Shown: positions 35,745-45,109, counted from the stretch's first letter. The stretch is 64,000 nucleotides of DNA from an uncultured bacterium (GCA_903824675.1 CAIJXV010000013.1:62001-126000); one strand, 5' to 3'. Numbers and translations: made by a program. The notes: generated by a model from the letters alone, not told the origin.

Positions 35745-38700
35745 TCAGGGCTGAACGACGATGCGGTAGAACATGGAACGGTTCGTGGGGGCTTCGAAGC
35801 TCAGGGTGGTCTCTGTCGCGGAGCCGGGGATGTTGCCCCGGACCAAATTCGTGATGCCGTTCTGCGGCTGACTGGCCGACAGGATCTTGTAGTTGGCGTT
35901 ATCCAGACTTTCCCAACTCAATTCCACGGAGCCGCCCAGGTGGCGCAACTTCGTCAGACGAGGTAAAACGCCCACGCCCCGGATGGCGAACTCGAAAGGA
36001 TCGCGCTCCGGGTCATCGCAGCGAATTCGCACCGTCGCCTGACGAACACCGACCTGCGATGGCGCGAAGACGATGCGGAAACCCGTCTGCCCGCCAGCGC
36101 TCATCGAGGGGGCCAGTCCGGTCAGGTCCGCCGTGAAATCAGCGGCTTGGGGACCGCTGATCACCACCGCAGGGGTGCCGGTGAGGCTGAGCAGATCCTC
36201 GCCGGGATTAAGGATATCGAACGTACGCTCCTGACTGTGCAGCTCGGCAGTCTTTAATCCGAAGTCGGTGCCGTTGGTGTAGGACGGGGTAACAGAGCCA
36301 TCCGGCACGTCATATCCCAGTCCTTCCACCTGCATGAACGGCCCGATGGCCGTTCCGGAAATGGCGAAGGTAAAGGGATTGCGGTCGGACTGGTTGTTGG
36401 GGATGACCACCTGCGCCTGACGCAGGCCGCGTCCCCGGGGATGGAACGTCACCGTGAACGGGGTCGAGCCACCGCGAAGGGCGACCGTGGCGGTGGGTTG
36501 CTGGGTCACCGTGAAGTCGCCGGCATGGATACCGGTGATCTGGACGCGCGAGCTATTGGTGAGTTGCAGGTCCTTGTAGCCGTCGTTGCGGATCGTATAG
36601 GTCCGCGTCGAGCTGCCCCGCGTCGAGGTGTCGTTGAAACGGGTGTGGTTCCCCAGGGCAGGTGAGGCAGATTCGTTCGGAATCGAAGACCCGTTCCCAA
36701 GGACGATCAGGTCGGGCACAGCCCGCGCCGCGAGGACCCACCAGTTCCCGGAGACGCGGGTCTCCTGCAGGACGGCGATGGCATAGCGCCCCGCGACGGG
36801 CGCGGTGAACGCCACGCTCTCCCTCGCCCCCACCCCTTGCGCATGGGCGACCCAGTCATAATCGCTGCGGCTGCCCCAGCGCCGATCGGGACGTAGCACC
36901 AGCACCGTCATGTCTCCCGTCTCTCCGCCAATGGCGGGATCGGCCGCGACGTAGTACTCCTCGCCAGCGGTCAGTTCCACGTCAAAAAGTTCCAGCGTAT
37001 CGTTCGCTTCCTGGCTGAAAGACACGGCGCTGCCCAACGTGAGGTTCTGGGCGGAGGCCCGGTACTCCGCGGTATAGTTGCTGGTGGTACCGCCCGTGAC
37101 GCGGGCGTAATGATCTGTCGCGCCGCCGGTCGTAGCCGCCACCAAAATGGCCTCGGCGACGTATCCCGCGACGGTGGAAGTGACGCAGGCCGAGGAAAAA
37201 TCGGCCACGGCGGTACCGACCACGGTCCGGTTCTGCGGGCTGGCTTTGACGCCGAGCCCGACCCATCCCGTGGGCGTGGTCCGGAAGGCGAGATCCTCCG
37301 GTGCGTTTGTAAAGGCCATCGGCGTATCGTCCACCAGCCGGTGGAATCCGCGTCCCTGGATGGTAAACGTGAAGGGGTTGGCCCCGGGGTCATTGTTGGT
37401 GATGACCACGGTCGCCGTGCTCAGGCCGCAGTGGCTCGGGGTGAAGGCGATACCCATCAGCTTGGATCCGTCAGGAGTGATCGTGGTGGCCGGCTGCGGG
37501 GAGATGGAGAACTCGGCGGCAAGCGGTCCGGTAATTTTCACCGGCGGAGTGTTGCTGAGCCGCAGGTCACTGACGCCGGGGTTCTGGATCTGGAACTGGC
37601 GCGCGGGTTCGGGGACACCGACGTCACCGGTGCCCAGGTCGGTGTAATCAGTGGCGGCGGGGGTGATGTCGCCATTGGTGACGGCGACATTGTTCCCCAA
37701 CACGCGCATCTTGGGCCCGGTGAGCAGGCCCAGCCCGTAATCGCACTCCCGGCGGCTGGTGTTCACGACGAGGATAGCATGCCATCCACTGAACGTCGGG
37801 GTGAAGTGCTGGTGGGTCAGGCTGTTGGTGCCATTGGCCATCGCAGAAGAGACCTGGTCCCCCGGCACAGCCGTCCCGTTTACCGGGTCGAAGATGTAAT
37901 AGGTGAGCGTAACGTTGGTCTGGGCGCGTGACAGCACGAAGTCGTAGAGTTGCAGAGCATTCAGGTTGGCTTCGAACAGGTCGATGGTCTCGTTGGTACC
38001 CAGGTGCAACTGTTCGAGGAACGCCCCGTCCTGAAGTTCCGGAATGATCCATTCACTTTCGACAAGACAATTTCCGGCGCCGCCGCCGTAAATCTGGGCG
38101 TAGCGCGCGCCCGAGACCGACTGGAGGTGCCCGTTCAGCAGAACATAGTCGACGTTGGTGCCCGCCTCCTGCGACATTCCGATCAGGGGATTGAAGCCGG
38201 TGTTCGTAGCCACGTTGAGGTTGAAGTTTATTGAACGGGGAGTCACGGCGATGACCGACCAACCACTGGTCAGCGACTGGAAATAGAACCCGTTGGTCGC
38301 CGGCGAGGGAGCGAAGGAGACGGGCACGTCATTGGTCAGCGTCTGCAATCCGAACCCCCTCACCTGAAAGGTGTAGGGATCCCGGTCCGGGTCTCCGGAG
38401 GGAATGCCCGCCGTCGCCGTCCGCCAGCCGCCGGCGGTGGGGCGGAAGCGCACGGTGAAGTTGGTGGAGCTGTTGGTCGGGACTGTCGCGGAAGGCGACG
38501 CGGTCAAGGCGAAGTCGGCGGCGGCCGGCCCGGAGAAGACGACCCGCGGGGTGCCGGTGAGGGCCAGGTCGAACGTACCGCTGTTGGTGATGGTGAAGAT
38601 GTGCGAGTGGTTGCTCCCGCAGATGTAGCCGCCGAAGTCGGTGTCGTCATCGGTCGACGGATCCTGTGATCCCGTCGGGATCCACTGCCCCTTGCCGGTC

Positions 38701-40637
38701 ACGCTCATATTGGGGGTAACCCCGAAACCGCGGATGGCGAAATCGTAAGAGGCCTCGTCGAGATCGTCGCTGATGATACGGACGTTGTTGCTCTGAATGC
38801 CGGGGGCGGTGGGGGCGAAAGTGACCTGGAAAGTCGTACTGCTGCCCGCGGCAATCGTCGAGGCGGGAGCCTGGGTGACGTCAAAGGCGCCGAGTCCGGA
38901 CAGGATGACGTACGGCGGCCCCGAGAGGTTGAGCTTGTCGGTCCCGTCATTGCGGATCGTGAACGTGCGCGTCAGCGAGCCGCGGTAGGTCGCGACGGAC
39001 CCGAAATCGGTGTGATCCGCAGTGCCGGGAGAGTAGTCGCCGTCCGCAATGACAGCTGAGTTGCCGAGCACGGTGATGTCCGGCGCGATCCCGGTTCCTT
39101 CGACCAGGAACGTATAAGGCGTTTCGTCGATATCCGAGTTCAGGATGCTGATGGTCGCCTGGCGGACGCCGGTGGTGCTGGGCGTGAATTGGACTGTGAA
39201 TCCCTCGACGCTGTTGGGGCCGATGCTGGTGGCGATGGATCCCGCCACGAAGTCCGCCGCCGCCGGTCCGGTGATTCGGACCGAGGGCGATCCGGTCAGG
39301 ACGAGGTCCATATCGCCGTGATTCCACACGCCGAAGGAGTGCGTATGCGAGGTCGCGAGGCGCACGGGACCGAACTCGGTGTAGTCATTGGTCGCGGGCG
39401 TGGTATCGCCCAGGAAGATGCTGACCCCGTTGCCGGCGACGTCGATCTCCGGCAGTGCGCCGTACCCCCCCACGGCGAACGTATAGGGATCTTCGTTGAA
39501 ATCGTTGTTCCCGATGTTGACGGTGGCCCAACCGGGGCCCGCCACACCGGGGTCGAAGACGATGCGAAAGACAGTCTGGGAGCCCGGAGCGACGCTGTTG
39601 GAGGGCTGCAGGGACACCGTGAAATCGGCGGCCCGCCATCCGGTCACCTGCACCGGCGGGGCGCCGGTCAAATTCAGAGAGAGGGTGCCGCTGTTCGTGA
39701 TAACGAAGTCGTTGGTGGCCTTGCCGCCCCACAGAGGGATGTGTCCGAAATCCGTTCCGTTGGCGACGCTCTGAACGCTGCTGCCATCCGGGATCAGGAC
39801 GCCCTTGCCGGATACCGCGATGTCGGGGGCCGCGCCGGTGCCGCCGATGGCAAACGTGAACGGGCTGTCATCGTCGTTGAAGTCGAACGAAACCTGCGCC
39901 TGCAGGGCGCGACCGTCATTCGGGGTGAAGCGCACCTGGAACGTCGTCGTCGTGCCCGGGTAAACCACGTTGGTCGGTTGTTGGGTCACGAGGAAAGCGC
40001 TGGCGTCGGGTCCGCCGATCGTGACGAAGTTAACCGCCCCGACAGGCAGTAGAACCATTTCGCACGCCGTGGTGGTGCTGAGCGTGTAGGTGCGGGTGAG
40101 CGAGTTCCCCACGTTGACGGCGCCGAAATCGGTATGGTTCGAGAGCGCCGGCACCGAGCTGCCGTTCAGGATGGTCTTCCCGTTGCCCACGACCTTCGCC
40201 TCGGGCAAACCGCCCGTGCCGCGAACCTTGAACGTGATGCTTCCGCTCAGGAAGTTGGATACGGTCACGGTTGCGTCGCGCGTCACCGGCATATAGGGGG
40301 AAAACGTCACGGTAAAGGTGGTGCTCTCCAGGGGGCCCAGCGAGGGGGTCAATTGTTCCGTGAAGGTGAAGAGTTCCATTTCCCCCGGGGGAGGAAGCTC
40401 GAACATCGAGGTGTCCACGATAATCGTCGTGTTGGTGGAATCGTTGTAGATGGTGAACGTGTGGGAGTGACTGGGTCCCAGGATGGACTGGGTTTCGAAG
40501 TCGGTCAGGTCGGCCGTCCGCGGGCTGAAATCCTTATTGGTGATGCTCAGACCATTGCCGAAGACCTGCAAGGCCCGGGCCGGCAGAGCGGCCAGGAGCA
40601 GGCTGACCCCCAGTACGACCATTCTGGCGAGTGACAT
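35745..40637 (-). CDS. Giant choice-of-anchor-D repeat exoprotein
   Basis: 1630 aa with a signal peptide (VVLGVSLLLAALPARA). Nine Ig-like choice-of-anchor-D repeats of about 110-125 aa recur; each opens like VxGNG..I..GD..P...TDFG and ends near PYTFxVxGTG. Six come first, then PPC-like jelly-roll domains separate repeats 6, 7 and 8, and two last repeats follow. The final 65 residues (GGSVELSWESLDNANYKILS ... FYRIVV) resemble the C-terminal module of many PVC exoproteins. No LPXTG, PEP-CTERM or barrel is evident. Probably a secreted or surface structural or adhesive protein. AGGGA lies 6 nt before ATG 40637. Confidence 0.88.
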   Translation of the reverse strand: MSLARMVVLGVSLLLAALPARALQVFGNGLSITNKDFSPRTADLTDFETQSILGPSHSHTFTIYNDSTNTTIIVDTSMFELPPPGEMELFTFTEQLTPSLGPLESTTFTVTFSPYMPVTRDATVTVSNFLSGSITFKVRGTGGLPEAKVVGNGKTILNGSSVPALSNHTDFGAVNVGNSLTRTYTLSTTTACEMVLLPVGAVNFVTIGGPDASAFLVTQQPTNVVYPGTTTTFQVRFTPNDGRALQAQVSFDFNDDDSPFTFAIGGTGAAPDIAVSGKGVLIPDGSSVQSVANGTDFGHIPLWGGKATNDFVITNSGTLSLNLTGAPPVQVTGWRAADFTVSLQPSNSVAPGSQTVFRIVFDPGVAGPGWATVNIGNNDFNEDPYTFAVGGYGALPEIDVAGNGVSIFLGDTTPATNDYTEFGPVRLATSHTHSFGVWNHGDMDLVLTGSPSVRITGPAAADFVAGSIATSIGPNSVEGFTVQFTPSTTGVRQATISILNSDIDETPYTFLVEGTGIAPDITVLGNSAVIADGDYSPGTADHTDFGSVATYRGSLTRTFTIRNDGTDKLNLSGPPYVILSGLGAFDVTQAPASTIAAGSSTTFQVTFAPTAPGIQSNNVRIISDDLDEASYDFAIRGFGVTPNMSVTGKGQWIPTGSQDPSTDDDTDFGGYICGSNHSHIFTITNSGTFDLALTGTPRVVFSGPAAADFALTASPSATVPTNSSTNFTVRFRPTAGGWRTATAGIPSGDPDRDPYTFQVRGFGLQTLTNDVPVSFAPSPATNGFYFQSLTSGWSVIAVTPRSINFNLNVATNTGFNPLIGMSQEAGTNVDYVLLNGHLQSVSGARYAQIYGGGAGNCLVESEWIIPELQDGAFLEQLHLGTNETIDLFEANLNALQLYDFVLSRAQTNVTLTYYIFDPVNGTAVPGDQVSSAMANGTNSLTHQHFTPTFSGWHAILVVNTSRRECDYGLGLLTGPKMRVLGNNVAVTNGDITPAATDYTDLGTGDVGVPEPARQFQIQNPGVSDLRLSNTPPVKITGPLAAEFSISPQPATTITPDGSKLMGIAFTPSHCGLSTATVVITNNDPGANPFTFTIQGRGFHRLVDDTPMAFTNAPEDLAFRTTPTGWVGLGVKASPQNRTVVGTAVADFSSACVTSTVAGYVAEAILVAATTGGATDHYARVTGGTTSNYTAEYRASAQNLTLGSAVSFSQEANDTLELFDVELTAGEEYYVAADPAIGGETGDMTVLVLRPDRRWGSRSDYDWVAHAQGVGARESVAFTAPVAGRYAIAVLQETRVSGNWWVLAARAVPDLIVLGNGSSIPNESASPALGNHTRFNDTSTRGSSTRTYTIRNDGYKDLQLTNSSRVQITGIHAGDFTVTQQPTATVALRGGSTPFTVTFHPRGRGLRQAQVVIPNNQSDRNPFTFAISGTAIGPFMQVEGLGYDVPDGSVTPSYTNGTDFGLKTAELHSQERTFDILNPGEDLLSLTGTPAVVISGPQAADFTADLTGLAPSMSAGGQTGFRIVFAPSQVGVRQATVRIRCDDPERDPFEFAIRGVGVLPRLTKLRHLGGSVELSWESLDNANYKILSASQPQNGITNLVRGNIPGSATETTLSFEAPTNRSMFYRIVVQP

Positions 40638-41176
40638 ACGGTTCCCTGGGTTCTATCGAACGCTAGCCACTGGATCGACAGCCGACAAGGGAAAAAAGCC
40701 GTATGCAGCGGACGACCGAATCCCTTGCGAACGATCCTGAATACGAATTTTCATGGGGGGCATTTTGCCAAAGCAGACTGGCGATGTCAAATTTGGGGTG
40801 TATTCCTGGTTGACCCGACCTGGTTCCAGAGACCTGTTCTCCCCAACACAGGATCGGCCTCCCCCCTGATCATTGCGTAATCTCCGCGTAGCGGAGGTCC
40901 CCGACCTGGTCGGGCCGCGGACAGACGGCTCGACAGAGTCTCGCCCTCCAAACGTTAATCTATACAAGATGGATAACGCTCTCCCCTGGCGAGACTCTGG
41001 CGAGCCGCAAGGGCAAAGGGTGACACATGCGGTCGTCATTCGCCGATGCGATCTTAGACGAGGATTTGGGCCTCCCGGTACCGGCTTGATTCTGAACCTC
41101 GGACCGTATAACCTTCCCCGTTGTGTCCCGCCCCACCAGCCGTCCGACACAACCCGCCGGTTGAGGATTATAGGTA
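40638..41176. other. Intergenic region holding hairpin element A
   Basis: No gene supported. About 200 bp of it is element A copy 1 (40866-41066), and the remainder is the exoprotein upstream region. ORFs listed here on both strands read through the repeat. Confidence 0.65.
40866..41066. repeat. Hairpin element A, copy 1
   Basis: A ~200-bp intergenic element also found at 59264-59469. Arms GGCTCGACAGAGTCTCGCC and GGCGAGACTCTGGCGAGCC are inverted with one mismatch around a conserved loop (AATCTATACAAGATGGATAA). It starts CTGATCATTGC and carries a smaller CCGACctggTCGG hairpin on its left. Confidence 0.85.
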
Positions 41177-41557
41177 ATGAACCAAGAAACGATAGCGCAG
41201 GTTTATGCGGCCATACAATCCGGACATGAACGGCTGAGGCTACGAGTCGAACGTGCCGCTATCCGCTTTACCAGTATACCGGGCGAGTGGTGGTTTATGA
41301 CACCCCCCGAGCGACAGGATCTGGAAAAGCAACGGACGTCCGCCCATAATGCCTTGATTCACACCCTCAATATCCTTTCGAAATCCATGGCGAAGGAAGG
41401 TCTGGATAATGAATGGCGGGACATATTGGGGGATGACCGAAAGAACATCGGCGATTTCGCCGGTTTCCTGGTCGAACAGCTGCGGAAATCAAGGCAACCG
41501 GCTCCACCTGAAGAAGAAATTGATATCAATGTTAGCCGACCCGCGCCGACCCATTAG
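41177..41557 (+). CDS. Hypothetical protein
   Basis: 126 aa, soluble, mostly helical, rich in charged residues (RTSAHNALIHTLNILSKSMA, DEWRDILGDD-like segment). No signal peptide or known motif was seen. No good SD precedes ATG 41177 (only a weak GAGG about 10 nt upstream), but the composition is coding-like and the frame is clean. It lies beside element A and upstream of the beta-barrel-like gene. Confidence 0.55.
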   Translation: MNQETIAQVYAAIQSGHERLRLRVERAAIRFTSIPGEWWFMTPPERQDLEKQRTSAHNALIHTLNILSKSMAKEGLDNEWRDILGDDRKNIGDFAGFLVEQLRKSRQPAPPEEEIDINVSRPAPTH

Positions 41558-41699
41558 TCATGCCCTGCGTGACGGAACAGGCCAGAGCGAACCGCAAAAA
41601 GGATGGGTATTTTACCGCATCTTCTCAAAGCCCAATAAAAAGCCATGCCAGATAAATATAGGGTCGATAGAATCTCGCCAACGCTAAAAGGAGAACCTC

Positions 41700-42536
41700 G
41701 TGAACAGACGATTCCCATCGCTGAACAATGTAGGTTGGGGCCGTGAGTTGAATCCGTGTTTAAGGTTTATACCCATTGCTTACTTCCTGGCTGTTTTCCT
41801 GATGTTGCCCTGCCAGCCAGGGTTGGCGGAGGATTCCGCTCCGGATGAAATGAGTTCGGCTTTCCTCGTTAGCCCGCTGGTCGGTCCAGTCAAAAGTGAA
41901 GTTGATATTGAAGGCCGCCCCGGCAGTCCCTCAAGAACCCTCACGGACACCAGTCCCGAGTATGGTCTATTCCTGATGAACGCCAATCCTCGAGTCGTGA
42001 TCAATAACACCTTGTTTAATACCGATGTTAACGACTCCACGGTTTGGGGTAACATAACCACCGTTAACCTCTACGGCGACCCGTCTGCATCGGTGACGTG
42101 GCATCTGGGTAGTAGTTACCTGTGGCATTCCATTGATGGCGACACGGTGGATGTCATTGTCACCGAGCCACTGGCCAAGGCGGGTGTTCTGTTTCGTTTG
42201 CCGGCGTGGCATCTATCAATAAACCCTTATCTGGGTTATGGTTGGCAGAACGTGGATACCACGGTTGATACGCCCCGAATGTCCATTGAGGATAACGAGC
42301 ACACGGAATCGCGGATTTACGGGGTCTCCGTTTATTGGCGCTGGCGGATGCTGTATGCCAATGCCAAATATCACATGGAGGACAATCAGGATCTCGACGA
42401 ACAATTCCAAGTGTTCCGGTTATGGGCGACAGCCATGTTTACGAAACGAGCAGGCATCATGGCTCGATTTGAATATTCGGAACAGTCGTCATCCACCGAT
42501 ACCTCGGCGCTCTTCGGGCCTGTTGTTGTATTCTAA
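41700..42536 (+). CDS. Predicted outer-membrane beta-barrel-like protein
   Basis: 278 aa. A signal peptide follows a long n-region (IAYFLAVFLMLPCQPGLAED). The mature part alternates polar and aromatic residues as in beta-strands (SVTWHLGSSYLWHSI, LSINPYLGYGWQNVD, IYGVSVYWRWRMLYANAKYH) and ends in Phe (FGPVVVF), as outer-membrane barrels do. GTG 41700 has AAGGAG 6 nt upstream. Transport or structural role unknown; no family recognised. The next small gene begins 11 bp later. Confidence 0.7.
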   Translation: MNRRFPSLNNVGWGRELNPCLRFIPIAYFLAVFLMLPCQPGLAEDSAPDEMSSAFLVSPLVGPVKSEVDIEGRPGSPSRTLTDTSPEYGLFLMNANPRVVINNTLFNTDVNDSTVWGNITTVNLYGDPSASVTWHLGSSYLWHSIDGDTVDVIVTEPLAKAGVLFRLPAWHLSINPYLGYGWQNVDTTVDTPRMSIEDNEHTESRIYGVSVYWRWRMLYANAKYHMEDNQDLDEQFQVFRLWATAMFTKRAGIMARFEYSEQSSSTDTSALFGPVVVF

Positions 42537-42547
42537 GGGGAACATCG

Positions 42548-42745
42548 ATGCAGAACCGCATTCTTATGGCGGGTGTGGTGGTGATGGTCGTGGCGGTTCT
42601 CTTTTTGATGGCGGGAGCCATTCCAGTGGCTCATGGTATCCGCCCAACCCGTTACGCCCTAACCCGCCGTTCGTCAACTCCTATCCCGACTAATAACCTG
42701 TCCCTGTTCCCTCCATCAGGGCTCCCCCGCGAGCGGCCCTTGTAG
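42548..42745 (+). CDS. Small predicted membrane or secreted peptide
   Basis: 65 aa with one hydrophobic helix (ILMAGVVVMVVAVLFLMAGA) and a short basic Ser/Pro tail. AGGGGAA lies about 6 nt before the ATG. It follows the barrel-like gene by 11 bp and overlaps the end of the convergent Cys-cluster gene by 30 bp. The tail may not be conserved; function unknown. Confidence 0.45.
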   Translation: MQNRILMAGVVVMVVAVLFLMAGAIPVAHGIRPTRYALTRRSSTPIPTNNLSLFPPSGLPRERPL

Positions 42746-43339
42746 TGCCACTCTCGCAGTGCGGATCCCCTTCCGGGCTGCCCGCGCGATCTGGTCGCCC
42801 GCCGCGCCGCCCAATAGGTTCTTAATCGCGTCGATAATCTCGGGCGAAATGTCGCCCACCTTCCTGCGCCTTTTGTTGCAATGAAATCGAAGGGCGCCAT
42901 CGCAGATCGAAAGGGCTGCATGCGGAGGCTCTTGCATGACCAACGGCCAAAGGGTACATGCAAAGGGTTTGACCTGGTGGGACGGCACACCCATCCGCCT
43001 GGCCACAGTGTGCAAGGCGCAACGAATCCCTTCCTCGCACCGGTAGGCAAAAACACAAAGCCCGTTTTCGTGGGTGTCGATGGCGAAGAAGCCGCGCTCG
43101 ACCTCCTCAAACACGTTGTCAAAGCCCTTCCTGCCCTTCAACCCCGGACAGAACTCGGCGGCCATTGGGAGTACACCAATGATGGCTCGCATCTCCCGCG
43201 CACTGACGCAAACCTCGTAGGTTGCACAGCAACAGGCGTCGGTTGTGGCGCATCCCGTGCACCGGTGCGACATCCCCGAAAGGGCTCGCAAATCAACGTG
43301 GATGGATTGGGGATGTTTCATTTTACCCATCGCTGTCAT
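42716..43339 (-). CDS. Cys-cluster protein, DUF3109/YkgJ-like
   Basis: 207 aa, cytoplasmic. Twelve Cys, several in tight groups: CTGCATTDACCCATYEVC, then CVFAYRCEEGIRCALH and KPFACTLWP. The order (C..C, CALH...G, KPxxCxLWP) matches proteins annotated as YkgJ or DUF3109 zinc/iron-chelating, whose activity is unproven. It ends an apparent minus-strand operon behind the flavin-reductase-fold gene, 29 bp away. Start is uncertain between ATG 43339 and ATG 43321. Confidence 0.75.
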   Translation of the reverse strand: MTAMGKMKHPQSIHVDLRALSGMSHRCTGCATTDACCCATYEVCVSAREMRAIIGVLPMAAEFCPGLKGRKGFDNVFEEVERGFFAIDTHENGLCVFAYRCEEGIRCALHTVARRMGVPSHQVKPFACTLWPLVMQEPPHAALSICDGALRFHCNKRRRKVGDISPEIIDAIKNLLGGAAGDQIARAARKGIRTARVALQGPLAGEP

Positions 43340-43368
43340 ACCCCGTCATGTTGAACTTGCCATTTCCG

Positions 43369-43971
43369 TTACGGTAGCCCTCTGAATTCCCCGGCTCCTA
43401 GATTAAACAGCCGCTTCCCCTCCGGTTGTGCCGTTGAAACCCAGGCTTGGACGATGCGGCCCACGAATATGGTGTGGCTGCCCGTGTCGAGGGTGTTTTC
43501 CAGGCTGCACTCCAGATTGACCAAGCATTCACCGACCAGCGGCGCCCGGACCTGTAAACCTGTCAGGGCGGTCAGTTTGGCCTCTTTGAACTTGTCCGTG
43601 TCGCGTCCTGAATGGGTGCCGCAGAGTAAGACGGCCGCCTTCATCCCCTCGGACGGCATGGCAAGCACGAATTCCTTGGACGCCAGGATCTGCGCGTGGG
43701 TGTACCGTGTTTTGCCGATGGCCACAGCCACCATGGGCGGGCTGCCCGAACACAGCATGGTCCAGCCAGCCGTCATGACATTGGGACGCCCGTTGGTGTC
43801 AACGCAGGTGATGAGCACCACCTCCTCGGGGTACTTCTTTACGAGCGCATCCTCGATCGGGCAAGCCCTCTGTACCCCGCGCTCCACAGCGGCCGACACC
43901 GGTGGCTTCTCTGCCGCCTGGATGCCCAGCGCCGCCAAACAACCTACCAATGCCAGCCATCGTCGGTACAT
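43369..43971 (-). CDS. Exported flavin-reductase-domain (FMN split-barrel) protein
   Basis: 200 aa. A signal peptide (WLALVGCLAALGIQAAE) is followed by a flavin reductase-like domain: VVLITCVDTNGRPNVMTAGW, MVAVAIGKTRYTHAQILASK, EFVLAMPSE, and LVNLECSLENTLDTGSHTIF. Members of this fold are normally cytoplasmic, so export is unusual. It might reduce flavins or hold FMN in the periplasm. ATG 43971 has a strong SD (GAGGTGA); the track starts 14 codons early. It sits between an exported Cys-rich gene and a Cys-cluster gene. Confidence 0.85.
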   Translation of the reverse strand: MYRRWLALVGCLAALGIQAAEKPPVSAAVERGVQRACPIEDALVKKYPEEVVLITCVDTNGRPNVMTAGWTMLCSGSPPMVAVAIGKTRYTHAQILASKEFVLAMPSEGMKAAVLLCGTHSGRDTDKFKEAKLTALTGLQVRAPLVGECLVNLECSLENTLDTGSHTIFVGRIVQAWVSTAQPEGKRLFNLGAGEFRGLP

Positions 43972-44085
43972 GGTCACCTCGCGTTTAGACCGGGTGTCCC
44001 CCCGGATAGTCATGGGTATACCAGATATGCCGGGGATGAGACAGGCCCTGCCAAAGGGGTGCGGTCTTGGGTTTTCTTCGTCAAT

Positions 44086-44100
44086 TCTTCACACCTTCTT
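44086..44100 (-). repeat. Partial copy of 23-bp dispersed motif
   Basis: On the minus strand AAGAAGGTGTGAAGAA, which matches the 3' half of the 23-bp motif plus the GAA seen after the 53625 copy. Confidence 0.35.
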
Positions 44101-44129
44101 CGCGAGGGCTCATAACCACGCGATTCTGT

Positions 44130-44561
44130 TCAGTTGCATCCCGCTACGGCGGGCGACGTACAGGCGGCTTTGTGGTCCGCCTTGCAGGCTTTGCAGGCGG
44201 CGGAGATATCGACCGTCAGCACATTCTTGCCACAGGAACATTTCATGGCATCATCGGCCTTGACGGTGCACTTACAGGTTGTTTCGCAAGGGCATAGGAT
44301 CGCAACGCCATCCTTCACGCTCAGGACATTCATCTTCGCCAGGTCGGTCTGGCATTTCTCGCACTTGCCGGCTTTCATGGCAACGGTCTTGCAATGGGCG
44401 CAGGCGAAAAGCCCGTGATCCTTGCAGCAGGCCTTTCCAGTGACCACATTGGTCGCGGCCGATGCGGGTACCTTATCCCCTTCGCACTTTCCGCAATTTG
44501 CAAAACTCGCCGTCGCCGTGCCCATCATTGCCGCCACTGCCACCATCAATAACTTGTTCAT
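44130..44561 (-). CDS. Exported Cys-rich protein (18 Cys)
   Basis: 143 aa. A signal peptide (LLMVAVAAMMGTATASFA) precedes a mature part of about 123 residues with 18 Cys, mostly as CxxC or CxC pairs: CGKC, ACCKDH, CAHC, CEKC, CPCETTCKC, CSC, CKAC. Some blocks resemble heavy-metal-binding proteins (FACAHCKTVAMKAGKCEKCQ). It probably binds metal ions in the periplasm. ATG 44561 has GGAG 8 nt upstream; the track starts 8 codons early. First gene of an apparent three-gene operon, with an 18-bp palindrome 146 bp upstream. Confidence 0.8.
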   Translation of the reverse strand: MNKLLMVAVAAMMGTATASFANCGKCEGDKVPASAATNVVTGKACCKDHGLFACAHCKTVAMKAGKCEKCQTDLAKMNVLSVKDGVAILCPCETTCKCTVKADDAMKCSCGKNVLTVDISAACKACKADHKAACTSPAVAGCN

Positions 44562-44879
44562 GAATGACTCCAGTTTGGGGTTCAAGGATAACCTTGCTTC
44601 ACTCGCCTGCTTTTAGATGAAGATAGCGGCAACGTTCTGCCGCCGCCATCCTTCATCAATTCAGTCCAACTATACGCCTCTCCCCCCTCACGTCAAACCC
44701 AATCCATGTAAGGAATTCCTTACAAAGGATTACCCCGTCACCCCGTTCTCAGTCACTTCGTTCGCCCCAGAAAAGCATAGACCATCCGCCCCCCGCAGAG
44801 ATAGATTTCCGGTACTGCACCGGGCCAAAGGACGGTAGGTTGCAAAGTCAAATGCGCAGGTAGTGGTGGTGGTTCATGG
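44562..44879. other. Intergenic region upstream of the Cys-rich operon
   Basis: No gene supported. It contains the 18-bp perfect palindrome at 44707-44724; otherwise nothing clear. Confidence 0.6.
44707..44724. promoter_or_regulatory. 18-bp perfect palindrome, candidate operator
   Basis: TGTAAGGAATTCCTTACA is an uninterrupted perfect palindrome, the size of a dimeric repressor site. It lies 146 bp upstream of the Cys-rich gene and 156 bp beyond the yidD stop. No regulator gene is adjacent. Confidence 0.5.
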
Positions 44880-45089
44880 TTAGTCAACAGGATCATGTCC
44901 GCCTTTGTGAGGAGGTCTACACCGCATGAGCCGTTTTATCGTCAAATGGAGTCCCTTAGCTGCCCCATATTTTCTGATTGCTTCCACGCCATAGTCAGAA
45001 CAAGAGGGCGTGTAAATGCAAAGTCCACCTATAGACCCTGACAAGTATTGCTGATAAAGCTGGATTGCTCGGATCAAAAGAGAATCCAT
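44880..45089 (-). CDS. yidD: Membrane protein insertion efficiency factor
   Basis: 69 aa. The family pattern is complete: IRAIQLYQQYLSG, CIYTPSCSDYGVEAIRKYGA, AKGLHLTIKRLMRCRPPHKG and GGHDPVD. YidD aids YidC-dependent insertion and lies at the inner membrane. Usually it lies in the rpmH-rnpA-yidC cluster, but none of those genes is here, so this is a displaced copy. ATG 45089 gives the usual length; the SD is weak. Confidence 0.92.
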   Translation of the reverse strand: MDSLLIRAIQLYQQYLSGSIGGLCIYTPSCSDYGVEAIRKYGAAKGLHLTIKRLMRCRPPHKGGHDPVD

Positions 45090-45109
45090 GATTTCGCCTG
45101 ATAAGCTGA

